A stretch of DNA of 64,000 bases from Chloroflexota bacterium (lineage in GTDB: Bacteria; Chloroflexota; Dehalococcoidia; UBA2979), in NCBI GenBank assembly GCA_003670575.1, contig QWRD01000001.1:62001-126000 (forward strand), given 5' to 3'. A program made the translations under genes and the position numbers. Under the pieces are notes generated by a model. The model worked only from the letters and a program-made list of their open reading frames with translations, was not told the origin of the DNA and ran no database searches. Within the stretch, counting starts at the first letter, position 1. Each line of letters starts with the position of its first letter. Shown here one piece after another: positions 51,497 through 60,659 of the stretch.

Positions 51497-52050
51497 AGAA
51501 CGTGCCTCGTTCCCCCACCGCAGCCCCGCGAAACGGCGTGCCTCGCACGCCGGAGGAACAGGCGGCGATCACGCGCACCAATCGGCGGGTGATTGCCGGG
51601 TTTGCGATCGTGATGCTGATCGGTTTCGCGGGCATCGTGCGCGGCATGTTCTTCGCCGACCCGGCGGTGCTGGTGCGCATCTTCGATGCCGGGCCGGAGG
51701 ATCAGTACGCGATCGGCAAGGTCGTCCCGTTCCCGGAGCAGAACGTCTACCTCATCGGAGTCGACACTGGCGAGATCCGCGCCGTGGATGGAATCATCGA
51801 TGGCAGTCAGTGCACCGTGGAATGGCGTCCGGACGATGAGCGAGGGCGCGCGCGCAACCCTCGGCAGCAGCCGGGCGTACTCGTTGACCCGTGCTCAGAC
51901 GCAGTCTGGGCCGCCAGCGGCGCGGCGCTGTCCGGAACCTCGCGTCCGCTGCGCACGTTCCAGGTAGGTCCGCTCACGGCTGCGGATGGCACCCGCCACG
52001 TCCGCGTGCAACTGCTGGGTGACCGGCACCCGCCTCGCCGAACGCCATGA
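51493..52050 (+). CDS. Membrane-anchored Rieske-fold protein lacking cluster ligands, copy 1
   Basis: 185 residues, GTG 51493. One helix (about 33-53), then a domain of Rieske layout: GEIRAVDG...QCTVEWRPDD...GVLVDPCSDAVW...SGTSRPLRTFQV, matching CTHLGCTVPW and CPCHGS...SGPAPRPL in order. All four 2Fe-2S ligands (2 Cys, 2 His) are replaced, including Asp132 for the second ligand Cys. The two structural disulfide cysteines align with Cys107 and Cys134. Presumably an electron-inactive structural or binding protein. Assignment to the fold is by eye. Confidence 0.6.
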   Translation: MKNVPRSPTAAPRNGVPRTPEEQAAITRTNRRVIAGFAIVMLIGFAGIVRGMFFADPAVLVRIFDAGPEDQYAIGKVVPFPEQNVYLIGVDTGEIRAVDGIIDGSQCTVEWRPDDERGRARNPRQQPGVLVDPCSDAVWAASGAALSGTSRPLRTFQVGPLTAADGTRHVRVQLLGDRHPPRRTP

Positions 52051-52219
52051 CCCGTCCCCGACCGAGCGGCTTAGGGATGGCGTCGTGTACCGACGCTGAC
52101 TATCATGTGCCACGTTTTCCGGGCTGGGATGAGCGACTGCCATCGAAGAACTAGCAGCCGCCGCATCCCGCGACCAGCCAGCGGGCGCATCCGGCACTGG
52201 GCGGGGTGGCCTGCTGGCG

Positions 52220-52621
52220 GTGGGCGTATTCATGCTCGGTGCGCTGCTCGCCGGGGCGGCCACCGTGTGGTGGCTACGCGGCGACGGCGGGGTGAAGCTG
52301 GGCGATATCGCCGGGTACGCTGCGGGCTCTGTGGTGTATCGCAGCACCGACGGGTTCTTCGTCGTCCGCCTGCCGGATGGGCAGGTACTGGCGATCTCCG
52401 ACGTCGATCCGCATAATCCGCCGGGTCGAAGGAGTTGTCTGGTCACCTTTCGTCCGGACCTGAAACAGGACGGTGAGGTGGGGCGCTTCTTCGATGCGTG
52501 CACCGGGTCCGCGTACGGCCTGGAAGGTCGTGGGCAGTCAGGAGACGGCCTCGATCTGCGGCACATTCGGGTGGAGCGGCGAGAGGACGGGGGCCTGACG
52601 GCCTGGCCGGGTGGCTCGTAA
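52220..52621 (+). CDS. Membrane-anchored Rieske-fold protein lacking cluster ligands, copy 2
   Basis: 133 residues from GTG 52220, which begins inside a membrane helix (VGVFMLGALLAGAATVWWL). SCLVTFRPDL and GRFFDACTGSAYGLEGR match the Rieske pattern GCTV-WRPDL and FFCPCHGS-YDLEGR with Cys73 and Cys94 at the disulfide positions; ligands are lost and Asp again replaces the second Cys ligand. About 27 codons upstream are open without a normal start. A one-base change would join them to ATG 52129, so the 5' end may be frameshifted. Confidence 0.55.
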   Translation: MGVFMLGALLAGAATVWWLRGDGGVKLGDIAGYAAGSVVYRSTDGFFVVRLPDGQVLAISDVDPHNPPGRRSCLVTFRPDLKQDGEVGRFFDACTGSAYGLEGRGQSGDGLDLRHIRVERREDGGLTAWPGGS

Positions 52622-52776
52622 GTTGGTTCGGGCTGCAGTGAGTTCCGGGGTGGGGCAACACGGAAGGCTCCACAACGCTTCCCACAGTGATCCGAGCCGC
52701 AGTAGGGTACGCAGCAGCGTTCGAAGATGAAGAGCAGTGGTTCGATGAACAGTGGTCCGAAGAGGGGGGTCCGAGC

Positions 52777-54348
52777 ATGAATACCGCGGAAATCCTGATG
52801 ATCGCAGGCAGCATGATTCCGGATCGGCCTGCCGCCGTTGACCCGGACGACTCCTGCACGTATGCAGAGTTGCAGACACGGGTCAACATGCTGGCGCAGG
52901 CGCTGCAAAGCATCGGCGTGGGCAAGGGCGCGAACGTCGGCATCATGTCCGTGAACTCCACGAAGTTCGTGGAGCTCTACTACGCAGCTGCCTCCCTGGG
53001 CGCCACGTTTGTACCGCTCAACTTCCGCGCGAAGCCGGAAGAGCTGCAGTACATGCTGGATGCCTCCGATGTGAACGTGCTGTTCGTCCAGGAGCGCTAC
53101 TGGCCCATCCTGGAGGAGATTCGCGCGAACCTCCCGAAGATCCAGCACGTCTACACGTTGGACTTCGAGCGCGAAGGACTGATGACCTACGACCAGCTCC
53201 GCGCCACCGGCACGGATGAGATGGTCTTCGCCGAAGTCGACGACAACGACCCGGCGCTGGTCATCTACACCTCCGGCACCACCGCGCTGCCGAAGGGCGT
53301 GGTACTCACGCACAAGACGCTGACCGCCTACGTCGTCAACACGCAGGCCCCCGTCGACCCGTCGGCGGAGCAGGACTGCACGCTGGTTTCCGTGCCGTTC
53401 TTCCACGTCGCTGGTGCCACCACCATGCTCGGCTCCATCTGGGCCGGTCGGAAGCTGGCGATCCTCCCGGCGTTCGACCCGTCTGGTTGGCTGGGTATCG
53501 TTGAGCGCGAGCGGGTCAGCCACGCGTTCGTGGTGCCGACGATGCTCAAGCGCGTCATGGAAGTCGACGACTTCGAGAAGTACGACATCTCCTCGCTCAA
53601 GCTCATCACCTACGGCGCGGCTCCGATGCCGTTCGAGGTGGTGCGCCGCGCGATGGACGTCTTCACCTGTGGGCTGATGAACGCCTACGGCCAGACCGAG
53701 TCGACCTCCACGATGTCCTACCTCGGGCCGGACGACCACCGCCTGGACGGCACGCCGGAGCAGAACGAGAAGAAGATTCTGCGGCTGCGCTCTGTCGGCC
53801 GCACGATGCCGGACATCGACATCGGGATCCTGGCGGCAGACGGCTCGCGGCTGGAGAGCGGCCACGAGGGTGAGATCTGCATCAAGGGCGACCGCATCAT
53901 GCGCGAGTACCAGAAGCGGGAAGCGGAAACCGCCTCCGCCGTCATGGATGGCTGGCTGCACACCGGTGACGTCGGCTACCTCGACGAGGACGGGTACCTC
54001 TTCATCACCGGCCGTATCAAGGACCTGATTATCCGCGGTGGCGAGAACATCTCCCCAGGCGAGATCGAGAACGTCCTTGAGGATCACCCCGGCATCGCCG
54101 AGGCTGCCGTCATCGGCGTCCCGGACGTGGAGTGGGGCGAGGTCGTGAAGGCCATCCTGGTGGCCGCACCCGGTGGCAAGCCCTCAATGGACGAGCTCAC
54201 CACCTACGTGAAGTCGCGCATGGCGTCCTACAAGGCCCCCGCGGCCTACGAGTGGGTGGACGAGCTGCCTCGCAACCACCTGGGCAAGATCCTGAAGACG
54301 GATCTGCGCAAGATGTACGGGGAGCCTGCGGCTTCCACCGGCGCTTAA
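52777..54348 (+). CDS. Acyl-CoA synthetase (AMP-forming)
   Basis: 523 residues, ATG 52777. ANL-superfamily motifs: [18 protein letters not shown] (A3), MNAYGQTES (A5), [22 protein letters not shown] (A7-A8) and the C-terminal lysine in [14 protein letters not shown] (A10). Activates a carboxylic or fatty acid to acyl-CoA. The location upstream of etfDBA supports fatty acid catabolism. The frame continues upstream to 52687 with an acidic sequence; the ATG is preferred for its GAGGGGGG context and similarity start. Confidence 0.92.
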   Translation: MNTAEILMIAGSMIPDRPAAVDPDDSCTYAELQTRVNMLAQALQSIGVGKGANVGIMSVNSTKFVELYYAAASLGATFVPLNFRAKPEELQYMLDASDVNVLFVQERYWPILEEIRANLPKIQHVYTLDFEREGLMTYDQLRATGTDEMVFAEVDDNDPALVIYTSGTTALPKGVVLTHKTLTAYVVNTQAPVDPSAEQDCTLVSVPFFHVAGATTMLGSIWAGRKLAILPAFDPSGWLGIVERERVSHAFVVPTMLKRVMEVDDFEKYDISSLKLITYGAAPMPFEVVRRAMDVFTCGLMNAYGQTESTSTMSYLGPDDHRLDGTPEQNEKKILRLRSVGRTMPDIDIGILAADGSRLESGHEGEICIKGDRIMREYQKREAETASAVMDGWLHTGDVGYLDEDGYLFITGRIKDLIIRGGENISPGEIENVLEDHPGIAEAAVIGVPDVEWGEVVKAILVAAPGGKPSMDELTTYVKSRMASYKAPAAYEWVDELPRNHLGKILKTDLRKMYGEPAASTGA

Positions 54349-54364
54349 GAGGAACGGGGCGCGT

Positions 54365-56599
54365 GTGCGAAGACTGCTACGACGGTTGTGGCCGGAGACT
54401 TCGCACGCGCCCGCCTCACCTGCTTCTATGACCGCTACCGATGATGTGATTGTGCCGGCTCGCGGGAGCCGGCTCATCGGCGCGTGGTGGGGTCCCGCGC
54501 TCGGGGTTTCCGGGCTGGGTCTGGTCACCGCCGTGGAGATGGAACGCACCGGCGCGGGTCGCGAGACGTTCTTCAACATCGGCCAACCGTGGGCCGTCTA
54601 CGTTTTCTTCTCCGCACTGGTCGGTCTGATGATTTACGGCTTCGGCCGACACCTCACGCTCTGGATGATCGGTCGCCCCACGCCCGGGCTGCGCGAGCAG
54701 ATTGCGCACCGCCTCCGTAACGCCGTCCGACTTGGCCTCGCGCAGGAGAAGATCCGGCGCGACCGCTACGCCGGGATCATGCACTGGTGCATTTTCTCGT
54801 CGATCGTCGTGCTCACATTCGTCACAGCGCAGGTCGCCATCGACGACGACCTCTCGCTGCACTTCCTGCGCGGGCCGTACTACCTCTTCTTCTCGTTCTA
54901 CGGCGACCTGTTTGGCCTCGTGGGCCTCGTCGGCGTGGCGATGGCGCTGTACCGACGCTACTTCGACGACTTCCACCGCATCCGCTGGGACGAGCGCGTC
55001 GAGGACCACCTGATCATCTGGGGCCTCGGTCTGGTTCTGAAGACCGGGTTCATCCTGGAGGCACTGCGTATCGCGGCGGACGAGCTGGGGCCGCACCCGG
55101 ACTGGGCGGTCTGGTCGTTCGTCTCCTTCGGCCTCGCGCACCTCATCATGCTGTTCCGGCTCAGCACGGAGCAGTTGCTGGCGGTGCACCAGTGGGCGTG
55201 GTGGACGCACCTGGTGGTCGCGTTCTCCTGGCTGGGCCTCATCGTCTTCACGAAGCTGGATCACATCTTCTTCGCGCCCGTGAACGCGTTCCTGCTGCGC
55301 ACCGACTCGCCCGGTCGCCTGTCGAAGATCGAGAACATCGAAGAGCGCGAGGTGTTCGGGGTCGGGCAGATCCAGGACTTCACGTGGAAGCAGCTGTTTG
55401 AGCTGGACGCCTGCGTGCGCTGTGGGCGCTGCACCGCCGTCTGCCCCGCGAACATCGCAGGACAGCCGCTCTCGCCGATGCAGGTGATCCAGGATCTGAA
55501 AGCACACCTCGCCGATGTTGGTCCGGCGATCCAGCGCGCGGGGAACGCGGGCCATGACGTGCGTGCCGTCTCGCCCCTCGCGATGGTCGGCGACGTGATC
55601 AAGGACGAGGCGTTGTGGGCCTGCCGTAGCTGCGGCGCCTGCATGCAGGAATGCCCGGTACTGATCGAGCACGTGCCGACGATCATCGACATGCGCCGTT
55701 ACCTCGTGATGGACGAGGCACGCATCCCCGCCACCGCGCAGGCGGCGCTGGAGAGCCTGGAATCGCGCGGGCACCCGTGGCGAGGGACCGCGCTCACTCG
55801 CACCACCTGGATGGACGGCCTCGGCGACGTGCCGATCTTCGATGGCTCGCAGGAATACCTGTACTGGGTCGGCTGCTCCGGGTCGCTGGTGGAGCGCAAT
55901 CTGCCGATCACTCAGTCCGTATTCCGGCTGCTGAGGGAGGCCGGCACCTCGTTCGGCGTGCTGGGGCAGGAGGAGACCTGCAACGGCGATCCGGCGCGAC
56001 GTCTGGGCAACGAGTACCTGTACCAGATTCTCGCGCAGCAGCTGATCGAGACGTTCAAGTCGAAGCAGGTGCAGCGCGTGATCACCAACTGCCCGCACTG
56101 CTTCAACACGTTCAAGAATGAGTACCCGCAGTTCGACGGTCAGTTCGAGGTGCTCCATCACACCGAGTTTCTGGCCCGCGCGCTCAAGGAAGGCGCACTC
56201 GTGCCGAAGCACCGCATCGACAGCACCGTCACGTATCACGATTCGTGTTACCTCGGCCGCTTGAATGGCCAGTACGATGCGCCACGCCAGATCCTGGAGT
56301 TCCTGCCCGGTGCCACGGTCACGGAGATGGCGCGTTCCGGCAGCCGGGGGCTGTGCTGTGGCGCTGGTGGTGGCAACATGTGGTTGGAAGAAGTCGGCGA
56401 GCGGCGGTTAAACCACGTGCGCGCCGAGGAGGCAGTCGGCACCGGCGCACAGAGCGTCGTCTCCAACTGCCCGTTCTGCATCCAGATGTTCGAGGACGGC
56501 ATCCCCGCGGTGCAGCCGCAAGAGGAAGGCCGAATGCGCGCCTTCGATGTGGCGGAACTCCTCGATCAGGCGGTGCTCGGCACCGGCAGGACACCGTAG
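54365..56599 (+). CDS. etfD: ETF:quinone-type membrane iron-sulfur oxidoreductase
   Basis: 744 residues from GTG 54365 (ATG 54428 possible). About six membrane helices in residues 35-320 form a NarI-like heme b module with several conserved His (MHWCIF, LAVHQWAWWTHL). Next come two 4Fe-4S motifs, CVRCGRCTAVCP and CRSCGACMQECP, and two CCG-type domains (TCNGDP...NCPHC and LCCGAGGGNMW...NCPFC) binding a noncubane cluster as in HdrB/HdrD. This matches EtfD/EMO, which passes electrons from EtfAB to menaquinone. etfB and etfA follow directly. Confidence 0.88.
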   Translation: MRRLLRRLWPETSHAPASPASMTATDDVIVPARGSRLIGAWWGPALGVSGLGLVTAVEMERTGAGRETFFNIGQPWAVYVFFSALVGLMIYGFGRHLTLWMIGRPTPGLREQIAHRLRNAVRLGLAQEKIRRDRYAGIMHWCIFSSIVVLTFVTAQVAIDDDLSLHFLRGPYYLFFSFYGDLFGLVGLVGVAMALYRRYFDDFHRIRWDERVEDHLIIWGLGLVLKTGFILEALRIAADELGPHPDWAVWSFVSFGLAHLIMLFRLSTEQLLAVHQWAWWTHLVVAFSWLGLIVFTKLDHIFFAPVNAFLLRTDSPGRLSKIENIEEREVFGVGQIQDFTWKQLFELDACVRCGRCTAVCPANIAGQPLSPMQVIQDLKAHLADVGPAIQRAGNAGHDVRAVSPLAMVGDVIKDEALWACRSCGACMQECPVLIEHVPTIIDMRRYLVMDEARIPATAQAALESLESRGHPWRGTALTRTTWMDGLGDVPIFDGSQEYLYWVGCSGSLVERNLPITQSVFRLLREAGTSFGVLGQEETCNGDPARRLGNEYLYQILAQQLIETFKSKQVQRVITNCPHCFNTFKNEYPQFDGQFEVLHHTEFLARALKEGALVPKHRIDSTVTYHDSCYLGRLNGQYDAPRQILEFLPGATVTEMARSGSRGLCCGAGGGNMWLEEVGERRLNHVRAEEAVGTGAQSVVSNCPFCIQMFEDGIPAVQPQEEGRMRAFDVAELLDQAVLGTGRTP

Positions 56600-56660
56600 A
56601 CACGCAATAGAGCCAGCGGCCCGCGTGACGTGCGCAGCCCGCTGACAGGGAGGTTCCGTC

Positions 56661-57464
56661 ATGCACCTTGTCGTGTGCGCGAAGCAGATTCCGGACCCGG
56701 AGACGCCACCCGCAGCGTTCCGCATCGATGCGGGGACGAACGCGGTGGTGCCGGCGGCAGGCATCAAGCCGGTGCTGAGCCCCTTCGATGCGCAGGCCGC
56801 CGAGGCTGCGCTGCGCATTCGCGAGCAGGCCGGTGAGGGCAAGATCACGGTGATCTCGCTCGGACAGGGCAGCGCGCAGGACGCGATCAAGCAGGTGCTG
56901 GCCATGGGCGCGGACGAGGGCGTGCTGCTCAACGACGATGCCTTCGAGCGCGGCGACTCCTACACCACCGCTCACGTGCTGGCCGCTGCCATCCGCAAGT
57001 TGGGCGACGTGGACGCGGTGTTCTGCGGTCGGCAGGCGGCCGACTGGGACATGGGCCAGGTTGGCCTCGGCATCGCCGAGTTGCTCGGCTGGCCGTGCGC
57101 GATCGTCGCGAAGGACGTGCAGCTCGCGGACGGTGCCGTGACCGTGCAGCGCGTGCTCACTGACGGCTTCGAGACCGTCCGCACGCCGCTCCCGGCGGTG
57201 GTGACCGTCTCCAACGAGCTCGGCGACCCGCGCTACCCGAAGCTCCAGCAGATCATGCAGGCCGCGAAGAAGACCGTGACGAACTGGAGCGCGGCTGACC
57301 TTGGCCTCGACGCGTCGAGCGTCGGCGCGGCCGGCTCGCGGCTGCGGCTCGTGGGGCTGGCTCAGCCCGAGGCAGGCGGCGCCGTCGAGATCATCGAAGG
57401 CGACACGCCGGAGGCACAGGCGCAGGCGCTCGTACAGGCGCTGATCGACGCCCGGATCATCTAA
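56661..57464 (+). CDS. etfB: Electron transfer flavoprotein beta subunit
   Basis: 267 residues, ATG 56661 with GGGAGG. HLVVCAKQIPDPETPPAAFRI, SPFDAQAAEAALRIRE, KQVLAMGADEGVLLND and VFCGRQAADWDMGQVGLGIAELLGWP are conserved blocks; the last contains the AMP/FAD region. Accepts electrons from acyl-CoA dehydrogenases with EtfA. No dehydrogenase gene is in the window. Confidence 0.94.
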   Translation: MHLVVCAKQIPDPETPPAAFRIDAGTNAVVPAAGIKPVLSPFDAQAAEAALRIREQAGEGKITVISLGQGSAQDAIKQVLAMGADEGVLLNDDAFERGDSYTTAHVLAAAIRKLGDVDAVFCGRQAADWDMGQVGLGIAELLGWPCAIVAKDVQLADGAVTVQRVLTDGFETVRTPLPAVVTVSNELGDPRYPKLQQIMQAAKKTVTNWSAADLGLDASSVGAAGSRLRLVGLAQPEAGGAVEIIEGDTPEAQAQALVQALIDARII

Positions 57465-57508
57465 CTCGAGAGTATTCGGGCGCCGTCTGGGCGCGAAGGA
57501 GTACCGCG

Positions 57509-58486
57509 ATGGCGCAGAACGTCCTGGTTGTTGGTGAACTGGTCAATGGCGCGCTGGCGGCCACAACTCGTGAGTTGCTTGGGCTCGCTTCGCGGATCGC
57601 AGAGGGTGGATCGGTCGGCGTGGCGCTGCTCGGTGCGAGTGCGTCTGCGGCCGCGCCAGAGGCGTTCAGCTTCGGCGCGGCGCGCGTCTACGCCTCCGAC
57701 GACGCTACCTACGATGTGTTCCGCTCCGACCAGTGGGTCGCGGCCGCCGAGGCTGCGCTGGAGCTGGCACAGCCCGCCACGATCCTGCTCTCGCAGACCA
57801 TGGTTGGGCGCGACCTGGGACCGCGGCTGGCGTTCCGGCGTGCGACCGCTGCGGCGATGGACTGCCTGCGAGTGGAGATGACCGGCGGGGCGCTCCAGGT
57901 GACGCGCCCCTCGTACGGTGGCAATGCGCTCGCCACGTACACGTTCGCCACGAGTCCCGCGGTGGTCACCGTGCGCGCGAAGTCGCAGGAGCAGCCGGTG
58001 GCCGCAACCGGCGCTGCGGGCGAAGTCGTCGCGCTGCCCGCCGCCGGTGCCAGCCGCACCGAGGTGGTGAGCCGCGACGCGGCCGCCGGTGAGGGGCTGC
58101 AGGTCCAGGACGCGGGCATCGTCGTCTCCGGCGGCCGCGGCCTCGGTGCACCAGAGGGCTTTCGCATCGTCGAGGCGCTGGCCGACGCCTTCGGTCGGGA
58201 TCGTGCCGCTGTCGGCTCCTCGCGGGCGGCGTGCGACCTGGGTTGGTACCCGCCCAGCCAGCAGGTTGGGCTCACCGGCAAGGTGGTGTCACCGGACCTG
58301 TACGTCGCGATCGGCATCTCCGGTGCCAGCCAGCACATGGCAGGCTGCAGCGGCGCGAAGAACATCGTCGCGATCAACCGCGACCGGGAGGCGAACATCT
58401 TCCGCGCGGCTCGCTTCGGCATCGTGGGCGACTACAAGATCGTCATCCCGGCGCTGATCGAGGCGCTGAAGGCCGCAAAGCGCTGA
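57509..58486 (+). CDS. etfA: Electron transfer flavoprotein alpha subunit
   Basis: 325 residues, ATG 57509 with GAAGGAG. The C-terminal FAD domain shows VVSGGRGLGAPEGFRIVEALA, GSSRAACDLGWYPPSQQVGLTGK, LYVAIGISGASQHMAGC and IVAINRDREANIFRAARFGIVGD, all standard EtfA. It closes the acs-etfD-etfB-etfA run. A CGCCGC/GCGGCG hairpin at 58502-58517 follows without a U-run. Confidence 0.95.
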   Translation: MAQNVLVVGELVNGALAATTRELLGLASRIAEGGSVGVALLGASASAAAPEAFSFGAARVYASDDATYDVFRSDQWVAAAEAALELAQPATILLSQTMVGRDLGPRLAFRRATAAAMDCLRVEMTGGALQVTRPSYGGNALATYTFATSPAVVTVRAKSQEQPVAATGAAGEVVALPAAGASRTEVVSRDAAAGEGLQVQDAGIVVSGGRGLGAPEGFRIVEALADAFGRDRAAVGSSRAACDLGWYPPSQQVGLTGKVVSPDLYVAIGISGASQHMAGCSGAKNIVAINRDREANIFRAARFGIVGDYKIVIPALIEALKAAKR

Positions 58487-58611
58487 GCGAGCGCGGCCGG
58501 ACGCCGCATGTGCGGCGGCGCTGGGGGCTCCTATGCTCCCAGTTGTCCCGGATCGGCGGGCAGGTTCTGGCGCGGGTGATACGCAGCGCGCATCACTCGC
58601 GGCCCTCCGCC

Positions 58612-58640
58612 TTGCGACCCCACAGGCCCGCGAATACAAT
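58612..58640 (+). promoter_or_regulatory. Promoter of coaE
   Basis: TTGCGA (58612-58617), 17-nt spacer, TACAAT (58635-58640), 40 nt before ATG 58680. Same hexamers as the cimA leader promoter. Confidence 0.6.
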
Positions 58641-58679
58641 CGTGCGACGTTCACTCCCTGAATGGGCCGGGGGCAACTC

Positions 58680-59648
58680 ATGACCGTTATTGGTCTCACT
58701 GGTGGGATCGCGTCCGGTAAGTCGACGGCGGCTGGCTGGCTTCGCGACCTTGGTGCCATCGTTATCGACGCGGACCGGCTCGGCCACCGCGTGTACGAGC
58801 CGGGCAGTTCCGGCTTCGAGGCGGTGGTCAACGGGTTCGGGCACGACCTCGTGGCGCCGGACGGCACGATCAATCGGCAGCTGCTGGGCGGCAAGGTCTT
58901 CGGTGACCCCGCGCAGATGAAGAAGCTGACCGACATCGTCTGGCCGGAGATCCAGCGCCTCGCGGCGCAGGAAATCGCCGACATCAAGCGGCGGGACCCC
59001 AAGGCGCACGTCGTGCTGGAAGCGGCTGTACTGGTGGAAGCCAACTGGTTCGGCTTGGTCGACCAGGTATGGGTGGTTACCGTGGAGCCATCGGTCGCGA
59101 AGGCGCGGCTGATGTCGCGCAACAACCTCACCGACGCCCAGGCGCAGTCTCGCATCGATGCACAGATATCGAACAAGGAGCGTCTGCTCCACGCGTATGC
59201 GAAGTTCGACAACTCGGGCACCCTCGACCAGTTCCGCCAGCGTGTAGAGCGCGAATGGAAGCGGTTCACGAAGGACGACGAGAAGCCGCCGCGCGCAGCT
59301 AAGACGCCCGCCGTGCGTGTCGCCGCCACGACTGCTCGCGCCACTGCCAAGCCTGCTGCGACGAAGGCGACCGCGGCAAAGCCCGCCGCCACGAAGCCCG
59401 CCGCTGTGAAGTCGGCCGCTACGAAGCCGGCCGCGGCGAAGGCCGTTGTCACCAAGTCCACCGCCGCCGCCAAGCCGGCGGCAGCAACCAAGACGATTGC
59501 GGCGCGCTCCACGACCGCTCGCACCGTCGCTGCGAAGCCGGTGGCTGCGGCCAAGGCTGCGCCGACTCGCACGGCTGCCGCGAAGGCTGCCCCCGCAAAG
59601 GCAACTGCCGCGAAAGCGGCTGCGCCGAAGCGGGCGGTGCGCTCGTGA
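58680..59648 (+). CDS. coaE: Dephospho-CoA kinase with histone-H1-like tail
   Basis: 322 residues from ATG 58680 (ATG 58662 in frame is an alternative). The first 200 form Coa[23 protein letters not shown]-loop, [16 protein letters not shown], and [21 protein letters not shown], which catalyses the last step of CoA synthesis. The last 115 residues are almost only Ala, Lys, Pro, Thr and Val in KPAATKPAA-type repeats, as in bacterial histone-H1-like proteins. Such tails are not part of normal CoaE (about 200 residues) and suggest DNA or polyanion binding. The end overlaps the next gene. Confidence 0.88.
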   Translation: MTVIGLTGGIASGKSTAAGWLRDLGAIVIDADRLGHRVYEPGSSGFEAVVNGFGHDLVAPDGTINRQLLGGKVFGDPAQMKKLTDIVWPEIQRLAAQEIADIKRRDPKAHVVLEAAVLVEANWFGLVDQVWVVTVEPSVAKARLMSRNNLTDAQAQSRIDAQISNKERLLHAYAKFDNSGTLDQFRQRVEREWKRFTKDDEKPPRAAKTPAVRVAATTARATAKPAATKATAAKPAATKPAAVKSAATKPAAAKAVVTKSTAAAKPAAATKTIAARSTTARTVAAKPVAAAKAAPTRTAAAKAAPAKATAAKAAAPKRAVRS

Positions 59649-60523
59649 CCGGGCAGGGCATGACCGGGCCGGGTCGTGGTTTCCAGCAGATGCAGGTGGA
59701 GGACTTCCGCCTGACCAGCGAGCCGTTCTACCTCCCGATCGCGGACGAGATACAGCTCTTCGAGACCGCGTACGACCAGCACCTCCCGGTGCTGCTGAAG
59801 GGGCCGACCGGCTGCGGCAAGACCCGATTCGTCGAGTACATGTCCTGGCGGCTGCATGGCCACCTGGGCAACAAGTCCGAGGAAGGCGTACCGCTGATCA
59901 CGGTCGCCTGCCACGAAGACCTCACGGCGTCCGACCTGGTGGGGCGCTACCTGCTGGAAGGCGAGGAGACTCGCTGGATCGATGGTCCGATCACCCGCGC
60001 GGTGAAGGTGGGCGCGATTTGCTACCTCGACGAGATCGTCGAGGCGCGCAAGGACACCACCGTGCTCATCCACCCGCTGACGGACTATCGGCGGCTGCTT
60101 CCGATCGACAAGCGTGGCGAGTTGCTGGAGGCCGCCGATGGCTTCCTGCTGGTGCTGTCCTACAACCCGGGCTACCAGTCCGCGCTGAAGGACCTCAAGC
60201 ACTCCACGCGTCAGCGTTTCATCGCTATTGAGTTCCAGTACCCGCCGCGCGAGCAGGAGACCGAGATCATCCGCGCGGAGGCTGGCTGCTCCCTGGAAAT
60301 CGCCGGGGAACTCGCCAAGCTGGCTGAGAAGGTTCGCAACCTGAAGGAACACGGCCTCGCCGAGGGCGTGTCCACTCGACTGCTGGTGTACGCCGGCAAG
60401 CTCATCGCCAACGGCATCTCGCCGCGTCGCGCGTGCCAGTCGGCGGTTGTCTGGGGCCTCACGGACGACGTGGAAGTGCAGCAGTCGATCGAAGAGGTGG
60501 TCACCTCGATCTTCCCGGAGTAG
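59645..60523 (+). CDS. MoxR/CbbQ-type AAA+ ATPase
   Basis: 292 residues from GTG 59645, overlapping the coaE stop (ATG 59660 also possible). Walker [18 protein letters not shown] at about 51-67, [19 protein letters not shown] pore-type region, Walker [15 protein letters not shown] (Asp129-Glu130) and sensor 1 [15 protein letters not shown] resemble CbbQ/NirQ/NorQ/GvpN. These ATPases act with VWA-domain partners to remodel or activate metalloenzymes such as RuBisCO or NO reductase. The partner here is the 1100-residue VWA protein 136 nt downstream. Confidence 0.88.
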   Translation: MTGQGMTGPGRGFQQMQVEDFRLTSEPFYLPIADEIQLFETAYDQHLPVLLKGPTGCGKTRFVEYMSWRLHGHLGNKSEEGVPLITVACHEDLTASDLVGRYLLEGEETRWIDGPITRAVKVGAICYLDEIVEARKDTTVLIHPLTDYRRLLPIDKRGELLEAADGFLLVLSYNPGYQSALKDLKHSTRQRFIAIEFQYPPREQETEIIRAEAGCSLEIAGELAKLAEKVRNLKEHGLAEGVSTRLLVYAGKLIANGISPRRACQSAVVWGLTDDVEVQQSIEEVVTSIFPE

Positions 60524-60659
60524 CCATCGACGGGTAGCGCCGTGCCTGACCGGCGCGGGCTACCAGCCGTGGGTGGTGGTGCTCGAAACGCAGAACGGGC
60601 GGACGTCATCGGCTGACCGATGATCGTCCGCACCGCTCGCAAGAGATGGGCGGGATGAG

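Noticed and set aside
51895-54087. 730-codon open frame on the minus strand
   Set aside because: It lies opposite a clear acyl-CoA synthetase and the Rieske-like genes; composition is typical antisense translation of high-GC coding DNA (His/Arg/Asp/Val-rich) with no recognisable motif.
54416-56239. 607-codon open frame on the minus strand
   Set aside because: It is antisense to etfD, which has four cysteine-motif regions and membrane helices on the plus strand.
58289-60352. 687-codon open frame on the minus strand
   Set aside because: It is antisense to etfA, coaE and the MoxR-type ATPase, which all have intact family motifs. The long frame results from the repetitive GC-rich coaE tail.
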